From contig CACLTT010000002.1 in the NCBI GenBank assembly GCA_902609885.1, forward strand, positions 62,001 through 126,000: DNA of 64,000 nucleotides, read 5' to 3'. Under the pieces are notes generated by a model. That model did not search any database. It was not told the origin of the DNA and saw only the letters and a list, made by a program, of their open reading frames with translations. The translations under genes and the position numbers were made by a program. Positions 36,764-46,233 of this stretch are shown here, piece after piece. The stretch's first letter is position 1; the number at the start of each line of letters is the position of its first letter. The DNA is from an uncultured Candidatus Hydrogenedens sp. (GTDB taxonomy: Bacteria; Desulfobacterota_D; UBA1144).

Positions 36764-37480
36764 ATGATTTTGAAAAAAAATAAAAAAAAATTTTTTATTT
36801 TTTCAGTCTTTAGTTTTTTAATATTTATTTTTTTTTGGTTAAATATAAATTCTATATTTAATTCAGGAACTAAGGATTTTTTTTCCTCTTTTTATAATTA
36901 TCATTTTTCCTATAAACTTGATAATAAAGATGATAATGAAAAATATAATGCTCTTCGGAAAGAAAATACAAAATTAAAAAATCTTTTAGATATTAAAAAT
37001 AATAACAAAAAATTAAAAATTATTTTTTCTAAAGTGATTTTCAAATATCCCTCAATTTTGAATAATACTTTCTTTGTACCTCTTGGCGCAGAGGATGGAG
37101 TTCAAGAGGATCAACTTGTATTTTCGGATAAGAATTTTATAGGTAAGATCGGAGATGTTAATGAGTCTCATTCAGAAATTTATTCAATTCAAAATCTTAA
37201 TTTTGTTATGATTGTTGAAGTTGGAGATGAAAAACATAAAGGAATTTTAAAAGGCGATGGTTTTAGCTCATACATAAAATATATTCAAGATACTACAAAT
37301 ATTTCTATAGGAGATAAAGTCTATTTACAAAATAGTGAGGAAGCAGAATTTTTTTTAAAACCAATTGCTGAAGTTACAAGGATTGAAAAGAAAAAAGGTT
37401 TTTTAAAAATTTATATATCATCGGATACTTTCTCATCCAATTTTGAATATGTAGGTATTATTTCAAATAAAAATGATTAA
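36764..37480 (+). CDS. mreC: Rod-shape-determining protein MreC
   Basis: 238 aa bitopic inner-membrane protein: one helix (about residues 10-27), a coiled coil (about 55-80), then the periplasmic beta-barrel part with FVPLGAEDGVQEDQLV and GDKVYLQ. It links MreB to PBP2. 2 nt after mreB, and its end overlaps mreD by 8 nt. Identity rests partly on gene order. Confidence 0.88.
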   Translation: MILKKNKKKFFIFSVFSFLIFIFFWLNINSIFNSGTKDFFSSFYNYHFSYKLDNKDDNEKYNALRKENTKLKNLLDIKNNNKKLKIIFSKVIFKYPSILNNTFFVPLGAEDGVQEDQLVFSDKNFIGKIGDVNESHSEIYSIQNLNFVMIVEVGDEKHKGILKGDGFSSYIKYIQDTTNISIGDKVYLQNSEEAEFFLKPIAEVTRIEKKKGFLKIYISSDTFSSNFEYVGIISNKND

Positions 37481-37970
37481 TATCAACTATCATTATTTCT
37501 TTCTGTTTTGTGCTTTATTCTCAATTTTTAACTCTTCATATTTATTGAATTTTGGTCCTTACATTGATCCAACTTTAATTATAGTTGTGCTTTTTTCAAT
37601 ATTAAATTTGGAAAGGATAATAATCATTCTTTTAGTTTTAATTCTTTTATTCATTCAGATTTTTGGAAGTTTTATATCCTATTTTGATTTATTACTTAAA
37701 TTATTTTTATTATTCTCAGGTGTTTATATAACTTCAAATTTTATTTGGAAAAATTATGAAAATGAAATCACTTTAATGGCAGTCTTAATCTTATTTTATT
37801 ATTCAATTTTATTATTTTGTGCAAATTTTTTTGGATCGATTGATTTTTTTAACTACTTTTTATTTATATTTATATGTTTTACATATAATGTAATAGTTTT
37901 ATCTTTAATATTGATTATTATTAAGTATATAAAATGGCCAGTTCATTCAGATCAAACATATCAATTTTAA
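37473..37970 (+). CDS. mreD: Rod-shape-determining protein MreD
   Basis: 165 aa, almost wholly hydrophobic, about five helices. Sequence similarity is low in this family; the call depends on its position between mreC and PBP2 and on length. Its last 37 nt overlap the start of mrdA. Confidence 0.8.
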   Translation: MININYHYFFLFCALFSIFNSSYLLNFGPYIDPTLIIVVLFSILNLERIIIILLVLILLFIQIFGSFISYFDLLLKLFLLFSGVYITSNFIWKNYENEITLMAVLILFYYSILLFCANFFGSIDFFNYFLFIFICFTYNVIVLSLILIIIKYIKWPVHSDQTYQF

Positions 37971-39697
37971 TCGTATTAATTTTTTTCCTAATAGTTTTTT
38001 TTAAATTATCTTTCTTGCAAATTATTGAAGGTGACAGATATGAACGAATATCTCAGAATAATTTTCTCAGGCAAGCAATTATTCCATCGCCCAGAGGTAC
38101 TATTTATGATAGAAATGGTGTGAAAATTTCATATAGCAGGCCGATGGTAAATTTATATCTTAAAAATATATCGAGAGAAAAAAATCTAGAATTAATATCC
38201 AAATTGAAAAATAATAATATTAGGTTGAGTCAAATTGATTTAAATAATATTTCTCATCAAGTTAATAAGTCATTTTTAAACCAAAGAATTCTAATAAAAA
38301 AAGATTTATCAATTGAGGATATTTATATAATAGATACAAAATTTTCATCTTATGAAAATATTGAATTGATAAGTGATTATTTGAGAGTATATCCCCATAA
38401 TAAGGTGGCATCTCATTTAGTCGGCCATTTAACGTCAAATGATAAAAAAGATGTGATTTATGGGAATCTGCTGTCAAATAGAAAAGGTGCAGTTGGGATT
38501 GAGCGGGACCAAGATAAAGAGTTATCTGGCACTGTTGGAGCTGAATATTTTTTTGTAGATAGTAGAGGAGATGAGGTTAGTTTTGATAATTTAAATTACA
38601 GCTATGATGAAATTGAAAAAGGAAAAGATATTCATACAACTATTGATATTGAATTACAAAAAATAATCTATAAATCACTTGATAATTTAAATGGGGCTGT
38701 AATGGTATCAAACGTTAATTCAGGAGAGGTCTTATCCTTAGTAAGCAAGCCAGGATTCGACCCAAATCTATTTTCTAAACCAATATCATCTAATCAATGG
38801 AAAAAATTAAAAGATTCACCAAACAAGCCTTTTTTAAATAGGGCATTTCTTGTCAGTAACCCTCCAGGATCAATAATCAAAATAGTAACCGCTGTTGCAG
38901 GTTTAGAAGAAAAGAAAATTAATAAAGACACAACATTTTATTGCCCTGGATCAACAAAGATAGGTAACAGAGAATTTAGATGTTGGCTAAGAGGTGGGCA
39001 CGGAAATGTAAACGTAAGCAAGGCTCTTATTACATCTTGTGATGTTTACTTTTACAAATTAGGCATAAGACTAGGTATTGATAAATTTTCAGAATGGTTA
39101 TCGAGATTTGGTGTTGGAGAATTGCATGAATATTTTCCTTTTAAACAAAGACTAGGAACAATTCCAGACAAAAATTTTATAAATAAATACCTTGATGGAA
39201 ATTTTTATAATGGTGATTTAGCGAATGTTTCAATTGGTCAAGGATATTTAACACTAAATGTTTTACAAGCGCACAAAATGATATCAATAATTGCAAATAA
39301 TGGTGAATTTGTAAAATTTAGACTATACAAGAATCAAGAAATTGTAAAAGATAAATTATTAAAAATAGAAGATAGAAATCTACAAGAAATTAAAAAAGGT
39401 CTTAAGGGAGTTGTGAATGATAGTGAAGGAACAGGATTTCAAGCCAGGGTGGATAATAAAGTCGCGGGCAAGACTGGTACAGCTCAAGTCATTTCAAAGG
39501 ACTCAAAAAAGTATGGATATGGAAAGTTCAAAAATCATGGATGGTTTACTGCCTACTATCCATCAGATAAACCCGAAATTGCAATTACAGTTTTTGCAGA
39601 ACACGGTGACTCAGGCGGAAGAGCGGGTGGGCCAATAATCAAGCAAATTATTTCATATTATAAAAAAAATTACTTGGAAAATAATGATCAGCTTTAA
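37934..39697 (+). CDS. mrdA: Penicillin-binding protein 2 (elongasome transpeptidase)
   Basis: 587 aa, one N-terminal membrane helix, a pedestal/dimerisation domain (SPRGTIYDRNG, GAVGIERDQD) and a transpeptidase domain with SxxK (PPGSIIKIV), SxD (SCDVYFYK) and KTG (AGKTGTAQV). Cross-links peptidoglycan during elongation with RodA. The ATG at 37934 is inside mreD; the end overlaps rodA by 14 nt. Confidence 0.95.
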   Translation: MASSFRSNISILIVLIFFLIVFFKLSFLQIIEGDRYERISQNNFLRQAIIPSPRGTIYDRNGVKISYSRPMVNLYLKNISREKNLELISKLKNNNIRLSQIDLNNISHQVNKSFLNQRILIKKDLSIEDIYIIDTKFSSYENIELISDYLRVYPHNKVASHLVGHLTSNDKKDVIYGNLLSNRKGAVGIERDQDKELSGTVGAEYFFVDSRGDEVSFDNLNYSYDEIEKGKDIHTTIDIELQKIIYKSLDNLNGAVMVSNVNSGEVLSLVSKPGFDPNLFSKPISSNQWKKLKDSPNKPFLNRAFLVSNPPGSIIKIVTAVAGLEEKKINKDTTFYCPGSTKIGNREFRCWLRGGHGNVNVSKALITSCDVYFYKLGIRLGIDKFSEWLSRFGVGELHEYFPFKQRLGTIPDKNFINKYLDGNFYNGDLANVSIGQGYLTLNVLQAHKMISIIANNGEFVKFRLYKNQEIVKDKLLKIEDRNLQEIKKGLKGVVNDSEGTGFQARVDNKVAGKTGTAQVISKDSKKYGYGKFKNHGWFTAYYPSDKPEIAITVFAEHGDSGGRAGGPIIKQIISYYKKNYLENNDQL

Positions 39698-40793
39698 TTT
39701 TCTTGATAAGCCCCACGCCAAAATTATCTTTGTTGGATATTTGATAATATTATTAGGATGTATAAATTTATTACAAATTGAAGTAAATGAAAATATTAGT
39801 ATTTATTCAATAAAGCAGTTTGTATGGTTAATAATCTCACTAATTATTACTTTTTTTGTTCTCAGACTTAGACTAAAAACATTAAAAAATATCTCTACTT
39901 TTTTTTATATTTTTTCTATAGTTTTACTTGTTTTGGTTTTATTTATTGGTAAAGAGGTTTCAGGTGCTAAAAGCTGGATTAATATTTTGGGGTTTACTTT
40001 TCAGCCAACAGAATTAATCAAAATATCATATGTTTTTCTTATAGCTAAAATATATTCTGAACTTGGATTATATTCGGGCTCGTTAATTATAAAATATTTT
40101 ATTGGATTTAGTCTTTTTCTATTACCTTTCATATTGATTTTATTTCAACCTGACTTTGGATCAGCTTTTATGCTTTTAGTAGTTTCAATGTCGGTAATTT
40201 TAAGTTTTTCTTTTAATAAAAAATACCTACTAGGACTAATTTTATTAGCTTCATTAATATCAATTCCTGTATGGAATAATTATCTTGAGCCATATCAAAA
40301 ACAAAGGATAATAAACTTTATATATCCTGAAAATGATCCCAAAGGATTTGGCTATAACGTGATTCAATCAAAAGTTTCCATAGGTTCTGGAAAAATATTT
40401 GGTAAAGGACTTGGAGAAAGTTCTCAAGCTAAGCTTGGCTTTCTTCCCGAGAATCACACAGATTTTGCATTTTCTGTTTGGGCTGAACAAACTGGTTTTT
40501 TAGGTTCTTTAATAATTCTAATACTATACGGATTTATAATAATTTTTCCCCTTACATTTTTAAAAGATATTAATGATTTATTTTTAAAAGTAATATTATA
40601 TGGTCTTTCCTCTTATTTTTTCTTTCATTTTATTATAAATATTTTAATGACAATAGGTCTTTTTCCGGTAATAGGAATTCCAATGATTCTTTTTAGTTAC
40701 GGCGGCTCCTCTCTAATTTGCGCATCTTTTGGTTTCTCAGTATTAGCTTTAATAATAAAAGATTATAGAGACTACAATAGGTTAGGCATTTAG
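39684..40793 (+). CDS. rodA: Peptidoglycan glycosyltransferase RodA (SEDS)
   Basis: 369 aa, about ten helices. SEDS motifs: GAKSWIN with FQPTELIKI, the catalytic Asp region FQPDFGSA, LPENHTDFAFSVWAEQTGF, and FSYGGSS near the end. Partner polymerase of PBP2. Its start lies within mrdA. birA follows 3 nt later. Confidence 0.95.
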   Translation: MISFNFLDKPHAKIIFVGYLIILLGCINLLQIEVNENISIYSIKQFVWLIISLIITFFVLRLRLKTLKNISTFFYIFSIVLLVLVLFIGKEVSGAKSWINILGFTFQPTELIKISYVFLIAKIYSELGLYSGSLIIKYFIGFSLFLLPFILILFQPDFGSAFMLLVVSMSVILSFSFNKKYLLGLILLASLISIPVWNNYLEPYQKQRIINFIYPENDPKGFGYNVIQSKVSIGSGKIFGKGLGESSQAKLGFLPENHTDFAFSVWAEQTGFLGSLIILILYGFIIIFPLTFLKDINDLFLKVILYGLSSYFFFHFIINILMTIGLFPVIGIPMILFSYGGSSLICASFGFSVLALIIKDYRDYNRLGI

Positions 40794-40796
40794 GAT

Positions 40797-41567
40797 ATGA
40801 ATAAACTAAATAAGCTTATCTCAGATGATCAAGTACTTTCAGAATTCTATGAGCACCTTATCGTCCTTAGCGAGGTTGATTCAACTAATAATTTTGCTAA
40901 AAATCTAAATGAAAAAAAACATGGTGTATGTATATATTCTGAGAATCAAAAATTTGGCTATGGAAGAAATAATCGTAAATGGATATCGCATAAAAATAAA
41001 AGTATAGCTTTATCAATTATTTTAAAATATAAAAATAATGAAGAATCATCACTGATCCCCCTGATTTCCGCAGTTGCAATAAGAAAAACTTTGTTTGAAT
41101 TTGATATAGATGCAAAAATTAAATGGCCAAACGACATATTGGTTGATTCAAAAAAAATTTCTGGAATTTTATGCGAATTAGACTATAAAGCTGATTCAGA
41201 AAATTTCATAATTGTGGGGATTGGAGTTAATGTAAATTTTGAGAAAACTGATTTTTTAAATAACCCAAAAATGAAATATAATATTGAACCAACAAGCATG
41301 AGTTTGATTCTAAATAAAACTGTAAATATGGAAGATATTCTGCATAAAATACTCAAAAACTTTGCAAGTAGTTTTAAAGTTAATAGGTCTGAACTTATAA
41401 GCTATTATAAAAAATATTGGTTTGATAAAGATAAAAATATTGAAGTCCTGTTAGGTAATAATTTAATTAAAGGAACTGCTATTGATATAAAAAAAAATGG
41501 CTCATTAATTTTGAAGACTAAAAATGAAACTAAGGAAGTAGCGTCTGGTGAAATTATATCATTTTAA
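40797..41567 (+). CDS. birA: Biotin-protein ligase (class I, no DNA-binding domain)
   Basis: 256 aa. Biotinyl-AMP loop is GYGRNNRKWIS (usually GRGRxGRxW), then KWPNDILVDSKKISGILCEL. No N-terminal helix-turn-helix, so it biotinylates carriers such as AccB but should not repress the bio operon. Last gene of the mre operon and overlaps the convergent unknown gene by 14 nt. Confidence 0.9.
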   Translation: MNKLNKLISDDQVLSEFYEHLIVLSEVDSTNNFAKNLNEKKHGVCIYSENQKFGYGRNNRKWISHKNKSIALSIILKYKNNEESSLIPLISAVAIRKTLFEFDIDAKIKWPNDILVDSKKISGILCELDYKADSENFIIVGIGVNVNFEKTDFLNNPKMKYNIEPTSMSLILNKTVNMEDILHKILKNFASSFKVNRSELISYYKKYWFDKDKNIEVLLGNNLIKGTAIDIKKNGSLILKTKNETKEVASGEIISF

Positions 41568-41868
41568 TAATTTCATCTTTTAATTTACTCATCAGGCTGG
41601 TCCACTTCTCACCATTTTCAAAGTCGTTGATTCCAATAAAATTATTAATTTCTATTCCGTCATCTTTAATTGTAATATCATAATTATTCTTCTTTTTTAA
41701 AATTTCTCCAAATTTAATTAATGCTAAAATACTTTCTTCATCTTTTCCTTTAAAGATTGACCTTAAATTGACGCTTTGATCCATACCCTCGTATAATAAA
41801 TTCCACATAGTTCCAGGACCAATGAGTGCAAATCTCAACTCAATTCTATTATCTTTTTTTAATTTCAT
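41554..41868 (-). CDS. Unknown 104-aa protein
   Basis: Not recognised. A soluble alpha/beta-looking sequence with KKDNRIELRFALIGPGTMWNLL at the N-terminus and a lysine-rich end. ATG at 41868 is preferred because a CATAAT hexamer ends 7 nt before it; ATG at 41874 or 41910 would lengthen it by 2 or 14 residues. It lies alone between birA (3' overlap of 14 nt) and divergent rluD. Confidence 0.55.
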   Translation of the reverse strand: MKLKKDNRIELRFALIGPGTMWNLLYEGMDQSVNLRSIFKGKDEESILALIKFGEILKKKNNYDITIKDDGIEINNFIGINDFENGEKWTSLMSKLKDEIIKMI

Positions 41869-41933
41869 ATGCATAATTATGACTAATATTTTATGATTCT
41901 TACAAATCAAGGCAAAATATAAATATTGGTTAA

Positions 41934-42863
41934 ATGATGGATATATACATTAACAAGAAAGATTCATATAAAAGAGTTGATATTTTTTTGAAAGAAAAAT
42001 TAGATTTATCAAGATCATATATATCAAAACTTTTAAAACAAAAGAATATTTTATGTAATAATAATCAAATAAAACCATCATATGTATTGAAAGAAAATGA
42101 TTTTATAAATATTAAAATTCCAGAAGCAAAAAACACACAAATTGAGCCTATTCCTGGCGATTTAAATATTATATTTGAAGACTCAGATTTAATGGTTATT
42201 TCTAAACCTCCAAATATTGTTGTTCATCATGGAGCAGGGATTAAAAGCCCAACCTTGGTGAATCATATAGTTCATTATTGTAAAGACCTATCAGGAATTG
42301 GAGGTGAATTAAGACCAGGTATTGTTCATCGACTTGATAAAGAAACTTCTGGCTTAATAATAATAGCTAAAAATGATAATGCTCATATAAATTTGTCATC
42401 GCAGTTTTCAAAAAGAACAATTGAAAAAACCTATATTGCATTAGTTGCTAACAATATTATTGATAAAAGTGGAGAAATATCTAATTTTATTGGAAGAGAT
42501 AAAAAAAATAGAAAGAAAATATCAGAGAATACATCTTCACCAAGAAGTGCCATAACCTACTGGAGAAAGATAAAGGGCTATAATAATTTTACTTTAGTTG
42601 AGGCGTATCCTAAGACTGGAAGAACTCATCAAATTCGTGTTCACATGACTTCTCTAGGTCACCCTATAATAGGAGACAAATTATATTTTAATAAAAAATC
42701 TATCCAATTTTCAAAAAGTTTAAAAATTAATATTGAAAGACATCTTCTTCATGCTAGTAAAATTAAATTTTTTCACCCAACCACAAATAAAAAAATCATA
42801 TTACATTCGGAGGTTCCAGCTGATATGCAAAAAATAATTAATATTTTAGAGGAAAATAATTGA
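41934..42863 (+). CDS. rluD: 23S rRNA pseudouridine synthase (RluD-like)
   Basis: 309 aa: S4-like RNA-binding domain (residues about 12-70, RVDIFLKEKLDLSRSYISKLLKQ) and RluA-family catalytic domain with GIVHRLDKETSGLIIIAK (catalytic Asp) and KTGRTHQIRVH. RluD modifies helix 69 of 23S rRNA. A second ATG one codon in (41937) is also possible. The stop overlaps the TTG start of pgeF, a conserved pairing (rluD-yfiH). Confidence 0.93.
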   Translation: MMDIYINKKDSYKRVDIFLKEKLDLSRSYISKLLKQKNILCNNNQIKPSYVLKENDFINIKIPEAKNTQIEPIPGDLNIIFEDSDLMVISKPPNIVVHHGAGIKSPTLVNHIVHYCKDLSGIGGELRPGIVHRLDKETSGLIIIAKNDNAHINLSSQFSKRTIEKTYIALVANNIIDKSGEISNFIGRDKKNRKKISENTSSPRSAITYWRKIKGYNNFTLVEAYPKTGRTHQIRVHMTSLGHPIIGDKLYFNKKSIQFSKSLKINIERHLLHASKIKFFHPTTNKKIILHSEVPADMQKIINILEENN

Positions 42864-43510
42864 TTGAATATAAATCAAAACTTTTATCATCTGTTGAAGG
42901 TATTTCTTATAATTTTGGATCAAAATCTATTGAGCCTGTAAAAAGAAATATTTTTACATTAAATCAAATTCATAGTAGTAAAGTTATATTCTTAAAAAAT
43001 ACTCATGAACTTCGCAAATCGATTGATGGCGATGCAATAGTTACAACTCAAAAAGGATTTAATATAGGAGTAAAAACTGCTGATTGTGTTCCAATACTAT
43101 TAACAGATATTAACGCAACTTTTGTAGCGGCAATACATTCTGGGTGGAGAGGTACATATCATAAAATTATTACGAATACTTTAGATCTTATATTTAAAAA
43201 GCTCAAAATTAATCCAAGAGATATTGTTGGATCTTTAGGCCCCTCAATTTCTTTAGCAAATTACGAGGTTAGCGAAGATATGTGGATCAAATTCAAAAAA
43301 AAATTTAATGACAGTGGCACATCCTTAAAAGAAAAAAATAATAAATTTTTTATAGATTTAAGTAGAATTAATATTTCTCTTCTAAAATCTTCAGGTGTTA
43401 CTAGAATTGATGTAATTGATGAATGTACATATAGTAATAATGATTTTTACTCATATAGAAGAGATAAATCTTTAACTGCTAATCAAATTAGTAATATTAT
43501 GCTTAATTAG
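42860..43510 (+). CDS. pgeF: Polyphenol oxidase/purine-nucleoside phosphorylase family protein (YfiH, PgeF)
   Basis: 216 aa, a little shorter than the usual 240. Metal-site motifs VKTADCVPILL and AAIHSGWRGT, with LGPSISLANYEV. Family members are reported to edit peptidoglycan precursors and to act on nucleosides. The start codon is TTG overlapping the rluD TGA, with GAGGAAAA as ribosome site, so expression is coupled to rluD. Confidence 0.9.
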   Translation: MIEYKSKLLSSVEGISYNFGSKSIEPVKRNIFTLNQIHSSKVIFLKNTHELRKSIDGDAIVTTQKGFNIGVKTADCVPILLTDINATFVAAIHSGWRGTYHKIITNTLDLIFKKLKINPRDIVGSLGPSISLANYEVSEDMWIKFKKKFNDSGTSLKEKNNKFFIDLSRINISLLKSSGVTRIDVIDECTYSNNDFYSYRRDKSLTANQISNIMLN

Positions 43511-43539
43511 ATATTATTAATATTTCAAAGAGGTGTTAT

Positions 43540-44001
43540 ATGCTTAATCTTGGATGTTTAATAGATGGAGAAGACTACAACAGACTTTTTCCTTTGGGAT
43601 CTTCCGAATCAAAGGCTAAAGTTGATTCTTTGCCTGCCGCATCTTATACAATGACAATTACCGATGGGCCTGAGAGTGAAATGACTTCAGAACTTAATGT
43701 TTATGTAATAGAATTCCAATCTGTAAATGTTGTTGTTGGCTTTACACTTCCAGACAGTGTCAAAATTGAACAAGATATTGAATTCTTATTTACTACTCAA
43801 CCAACAGCAGAAAGAAGAATGCCAGAAGATCTTAAATTTAAAGTTAAATTTTCTGAAGAAAAAAGATCATCAGCACAAAATGGAAATGAATTAGAAAAAC
43901 TTGAATATATCGGAACTTTTTTAGAAAAAAAATATGAGAAAACTAAAGCTACATTTTATTTGCTAGATTACAAAGGAATTGGAAACCCTGATAAAGAATA
44001 A
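43540..44001 (+). CDS. Unknown acidic 153-aa protein
   Basis: Not recognised. Opens LNLGCLIDGEDYNRLFPLG and has a beta-rich middle (VYVIEFQSVNVVVGFTLP) then a charged C-terminus. No signal peptide or membrane segment. It has a good ribosome site (AAAGAGGTG) and is 3 nt before argG, so it is very likely a real co-expressed gene. Its codon use looks less AT-biased than its neighbours, as in conserved or well-expressed genes here. Confidence 0.7.
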   Translation: MLNLGCLIDGEDYNRLFPLGSSESKAKVDSLPAASYTMTITDGPESEMTSELNVYVIEFQSVNVVVGFTLPDSVKIEQDIEFLFTTQPTAERRMPEDLKFKVKFSEEKRSSAQNGNELEKLEYIGTFLEKKYEKTKATFYLLDYKGIGNPDKE

Positions 44002-44004
44002 ATT

Positions 44005-45195
44005 ATGAAGACAAAAAAAATTATACTTGCTTACTCAGGTGGACTAGATACCTCAGTTATCTTACATTGGTTAAAGAAAGAATATAATGCTGAAGTAATA
44101 GCATATATTGCAGATCTTGGCCAAGGTGAAGATTTAAAGGCAGCGGCAAAAAAGGCCAGAAAGGTTGGTGCAAGTAAGGTATATATTGAAGATCTGAAAA
44201 ATGAATTTATCAAAGATTTTATATTTCCTATGATTCAATCATCAGCTTTATATGAAGGTTCTTACTTATTAGGAACTTCAATTGCAAGACCTCTGATTTC
44301 AAAGAGGCAAATTGAAATTGCAAAAAAAGAGAATGCATATGCAGTTTCTCATGGATCAACAGGAAAAGGCAATGATCAGGTTAGATTTGAACTAAGTTAT
44401 AAAGCTTTAAATCCAAAGATCGAAATCATAGCACCATGGAGAATTTGGGATTTAAAATCAAGAGAAGATTGTATCAATTATGCAAAAAAAAATAAAATTC
44501 CAATTCCCATAACTAAGTCTAAACCTTATAGTTGTGATAGAAATATTTATCATGTGAGTTATGAAGGTGGAATATTAGAGGACCCATGGAATGAACCACC
44601 AGAGGACATGTTTGAAACAGTTAGGCCATTATCCAAAACTTTAAGCAATCCTCAGAAGATTACATTATCTTTTAAAAATGGTATTCCTCATAAATTAAAC
44701 CAGAAAAAAATTAGCCCTATCAATTTATTTAAAAATTTAAATTTAATCGCTGGAAAACATGGTATTGGAGTTATTGATATTGTAGAAAATAGATTTGTTG
44801 GAATGAAATCTAGAGGTGTTTATGAAACTCCAGCAGGAACTGTATTAAATCTGGCCCATAGAGCTATTGAATCCTTGACTATGGATAGAGAGGTTATGCA
44901 TATAAGAGATACTTTAATACCTAAGGTTTCTCAATTAATATATAACGGTTTTTGGTATTCACCAGAGATGAATTCAATCCTCGCTTTTGTAAATGAAACA
45001 CAAAAAAATGTTACAGGTGATGTAAAAATATTATTGTATAAAGGCAATGTTAGAATTTTAGGTAGAAGATCTGATTATTCTTTATATAGTAATCAGCTTG
45101 CAACATTTGAAGAGGATAATCTTTACGACCAGTCGGATGCAACTGGGTTTATTAAATTGAATTCATTAAGACTTATATTAAATAAGTTAAAGTAA
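44005..45195 (+). CDS. argG: Argininosuccinate synthase
   Basis: Joins citrulline and aspartate with ATP in arginine synthesis. 396 aa. PP-loop LAYSGGLDTSVILHWL, STGKGNDQVRFELSY, and ENRFVGMKSRGVYETPAG. Full length. argH is not in the window. queA follows 3 nt downstream. Confidence 0.97.
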   Translation: MKTKKIILAYSGGLDTSVILHWLKKEYNAEVIAYIADLGQGEDLKAAAKKARKVGASKVYIEDLKNEFIKDFIFPMIQSSALYEGSYLLGTSIARPLISKRQIEIAKKENAYAVSHGSTGKGNDQVRFELSYKALNPKIEIIAPWRIWDLKSREDCINYAKKNKIPIPITKSKPYSCDRNIYHVSYEGGILEDPWNEPPEDMFETVRPLSKTLSNPQKITLSFKNGIPHKLNQKKISPINLFKNLNLIAGKHGIGVIDIVENRFVGMKSRGVYETPAGTVLNLAHRAIESLTMDREVMHIRDTLIPKVSQLIYNGFWYSPEMNSILAFVNETQKNVTGDVKILLYKGNVRILGRRSDYSLYSNQLATFEEDNLYDQSDATGFIKLNSLRLILNKLK

Positions 45196-45198
45196 CAA

Positions 45199-46188
45199 AT
45201 GTTCTTAGATAAATATGAATATAATTTACCAGAAGGATTGGTAGCTAACAGACCAATCAGACCCCGTGATTCGTCAAGATTATTGATTGTAAATAAAAAA
45301 AGTGGAAAGGTTGATTTAGGCTCTATTAGTGACTTACCAAATTTTTTTACAAGTAATGATCTTGCAATTTTTAATAATACTAAAGTTCTTCCAATTCTAA
45401 TTAAAGGATCAGATACAAATAATTTATTGAGAGAATTTTTGTTAATTGAAAACGTAGATAATAATAAATGGAAAGTAATGACAAAATCTCCTAAAATAAC
45501 TGAAATTTCTTTTCAGCTTAATATTAATGCTAAACTATTAAGAGAAAATAAAAATTGGTTTCTAATCTTTGATTCTAATCCTAAAAATTTATTACAAAAT
45601 TATGGCTTAATGCCTATCCCTCCATATCTTAAAAGAGATTCAGACTCTATGGATTTTGAGGATTATCAAACAGTTTTTGCATCTATAGATGGCTCTGTTG
45701 CAGCACCTACAGCAGGGCTGCATTTCACAAAAAAATTATTAGATAATTTTAAGATCTCGAAAGATTTTATAACTTTGCATGTCGGATTAGGTACGTTTCT
45801 GCCTGTGAAATCTAAAAATATTGATGATCACATAATGCATGAAGAAAGTTTCTTTATAAATAATAAAACTTTGAAAAAAATTCAAGACGCAAAAAGAAAT
45901 AGAAATAGAATTCTTTCAATTGGAACAACTTCATTAAGAGCTATTGAATCTTTAGCTATTGATACAAATCAAGTGGATAAATGGTCAAAGACAAATTTGT
46001 TTATTACAGAGGGTTTTGATTTTCAATTTACAGACTGTCTTTTGACTAATTTTCATTTACCAAAATCAACTTTATTAATTTTAATATCATCCTTTTTAGG
46101 CTATGAACTTACAATGAAATGTTATAAGATCGCATTAAAAGAGAAATTTAGATTTTATAGTTATGGCGACGCAATGCTGATCTTATAG
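45199..46188 (+). CDS. queA: S-adenosylmethionine:tRNA ribosyltransferase-isomerase
   Basis: Queuosine synthesis step that transfers ribosyl from SAM to preQ1 in tRNA. 329 aa with YNLPEGLVANRPIRPRDSSRLL at the N-terminus, the GSVAAPTAGLHFT core, TLHVGLGTFLPV and LLTNFHLPKSTLL. tgt is not adjacent here. Confidence 0.95.
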   Translation: MFLDKYEYNLPEGLVANRPIRPRDSSRLLIVNKKSGKVDLGSISDLPNFFTSNDLAIFNNTKVLPILIKGSDTNNLLREFLLIENVDNNKWKVMTKSPKITEISFQLNINAKLLRENKNWFLIFDSNPKNLLQNYGLMPIPPYLKRDSDSMDFEDYQTVFASIDGSVAAPTAGLHFTKKLLDNFKISKDFITLHVGLGTFLPVKSKNIDDHIMHEESFFINNKTLKKIQDAKRNRNRILSIGTTSLRAIESLAIDTNQVDKWSKTNLFITEGFDFQFTDCLLTNFHLPKSTLLILISSFLGYELTMKCYKIALKEKFRFYSYGDAMLIL

Positions 46189-46221
46189 TATTTAGTTAAT
46201 TGCAATATATTTTATTTATAC

Positions 46222-46227
46222 TAGAAT
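46222..46227 (+). promoter_or_regulatory. -10 box (TAGAAT) for leaderless aroC
   Basis: TAGAAT followed by 6 nt to the aroC ATG, no ribosome site. Confidence 0.55.
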
Positions 46228-46233
46228 TTTTAA

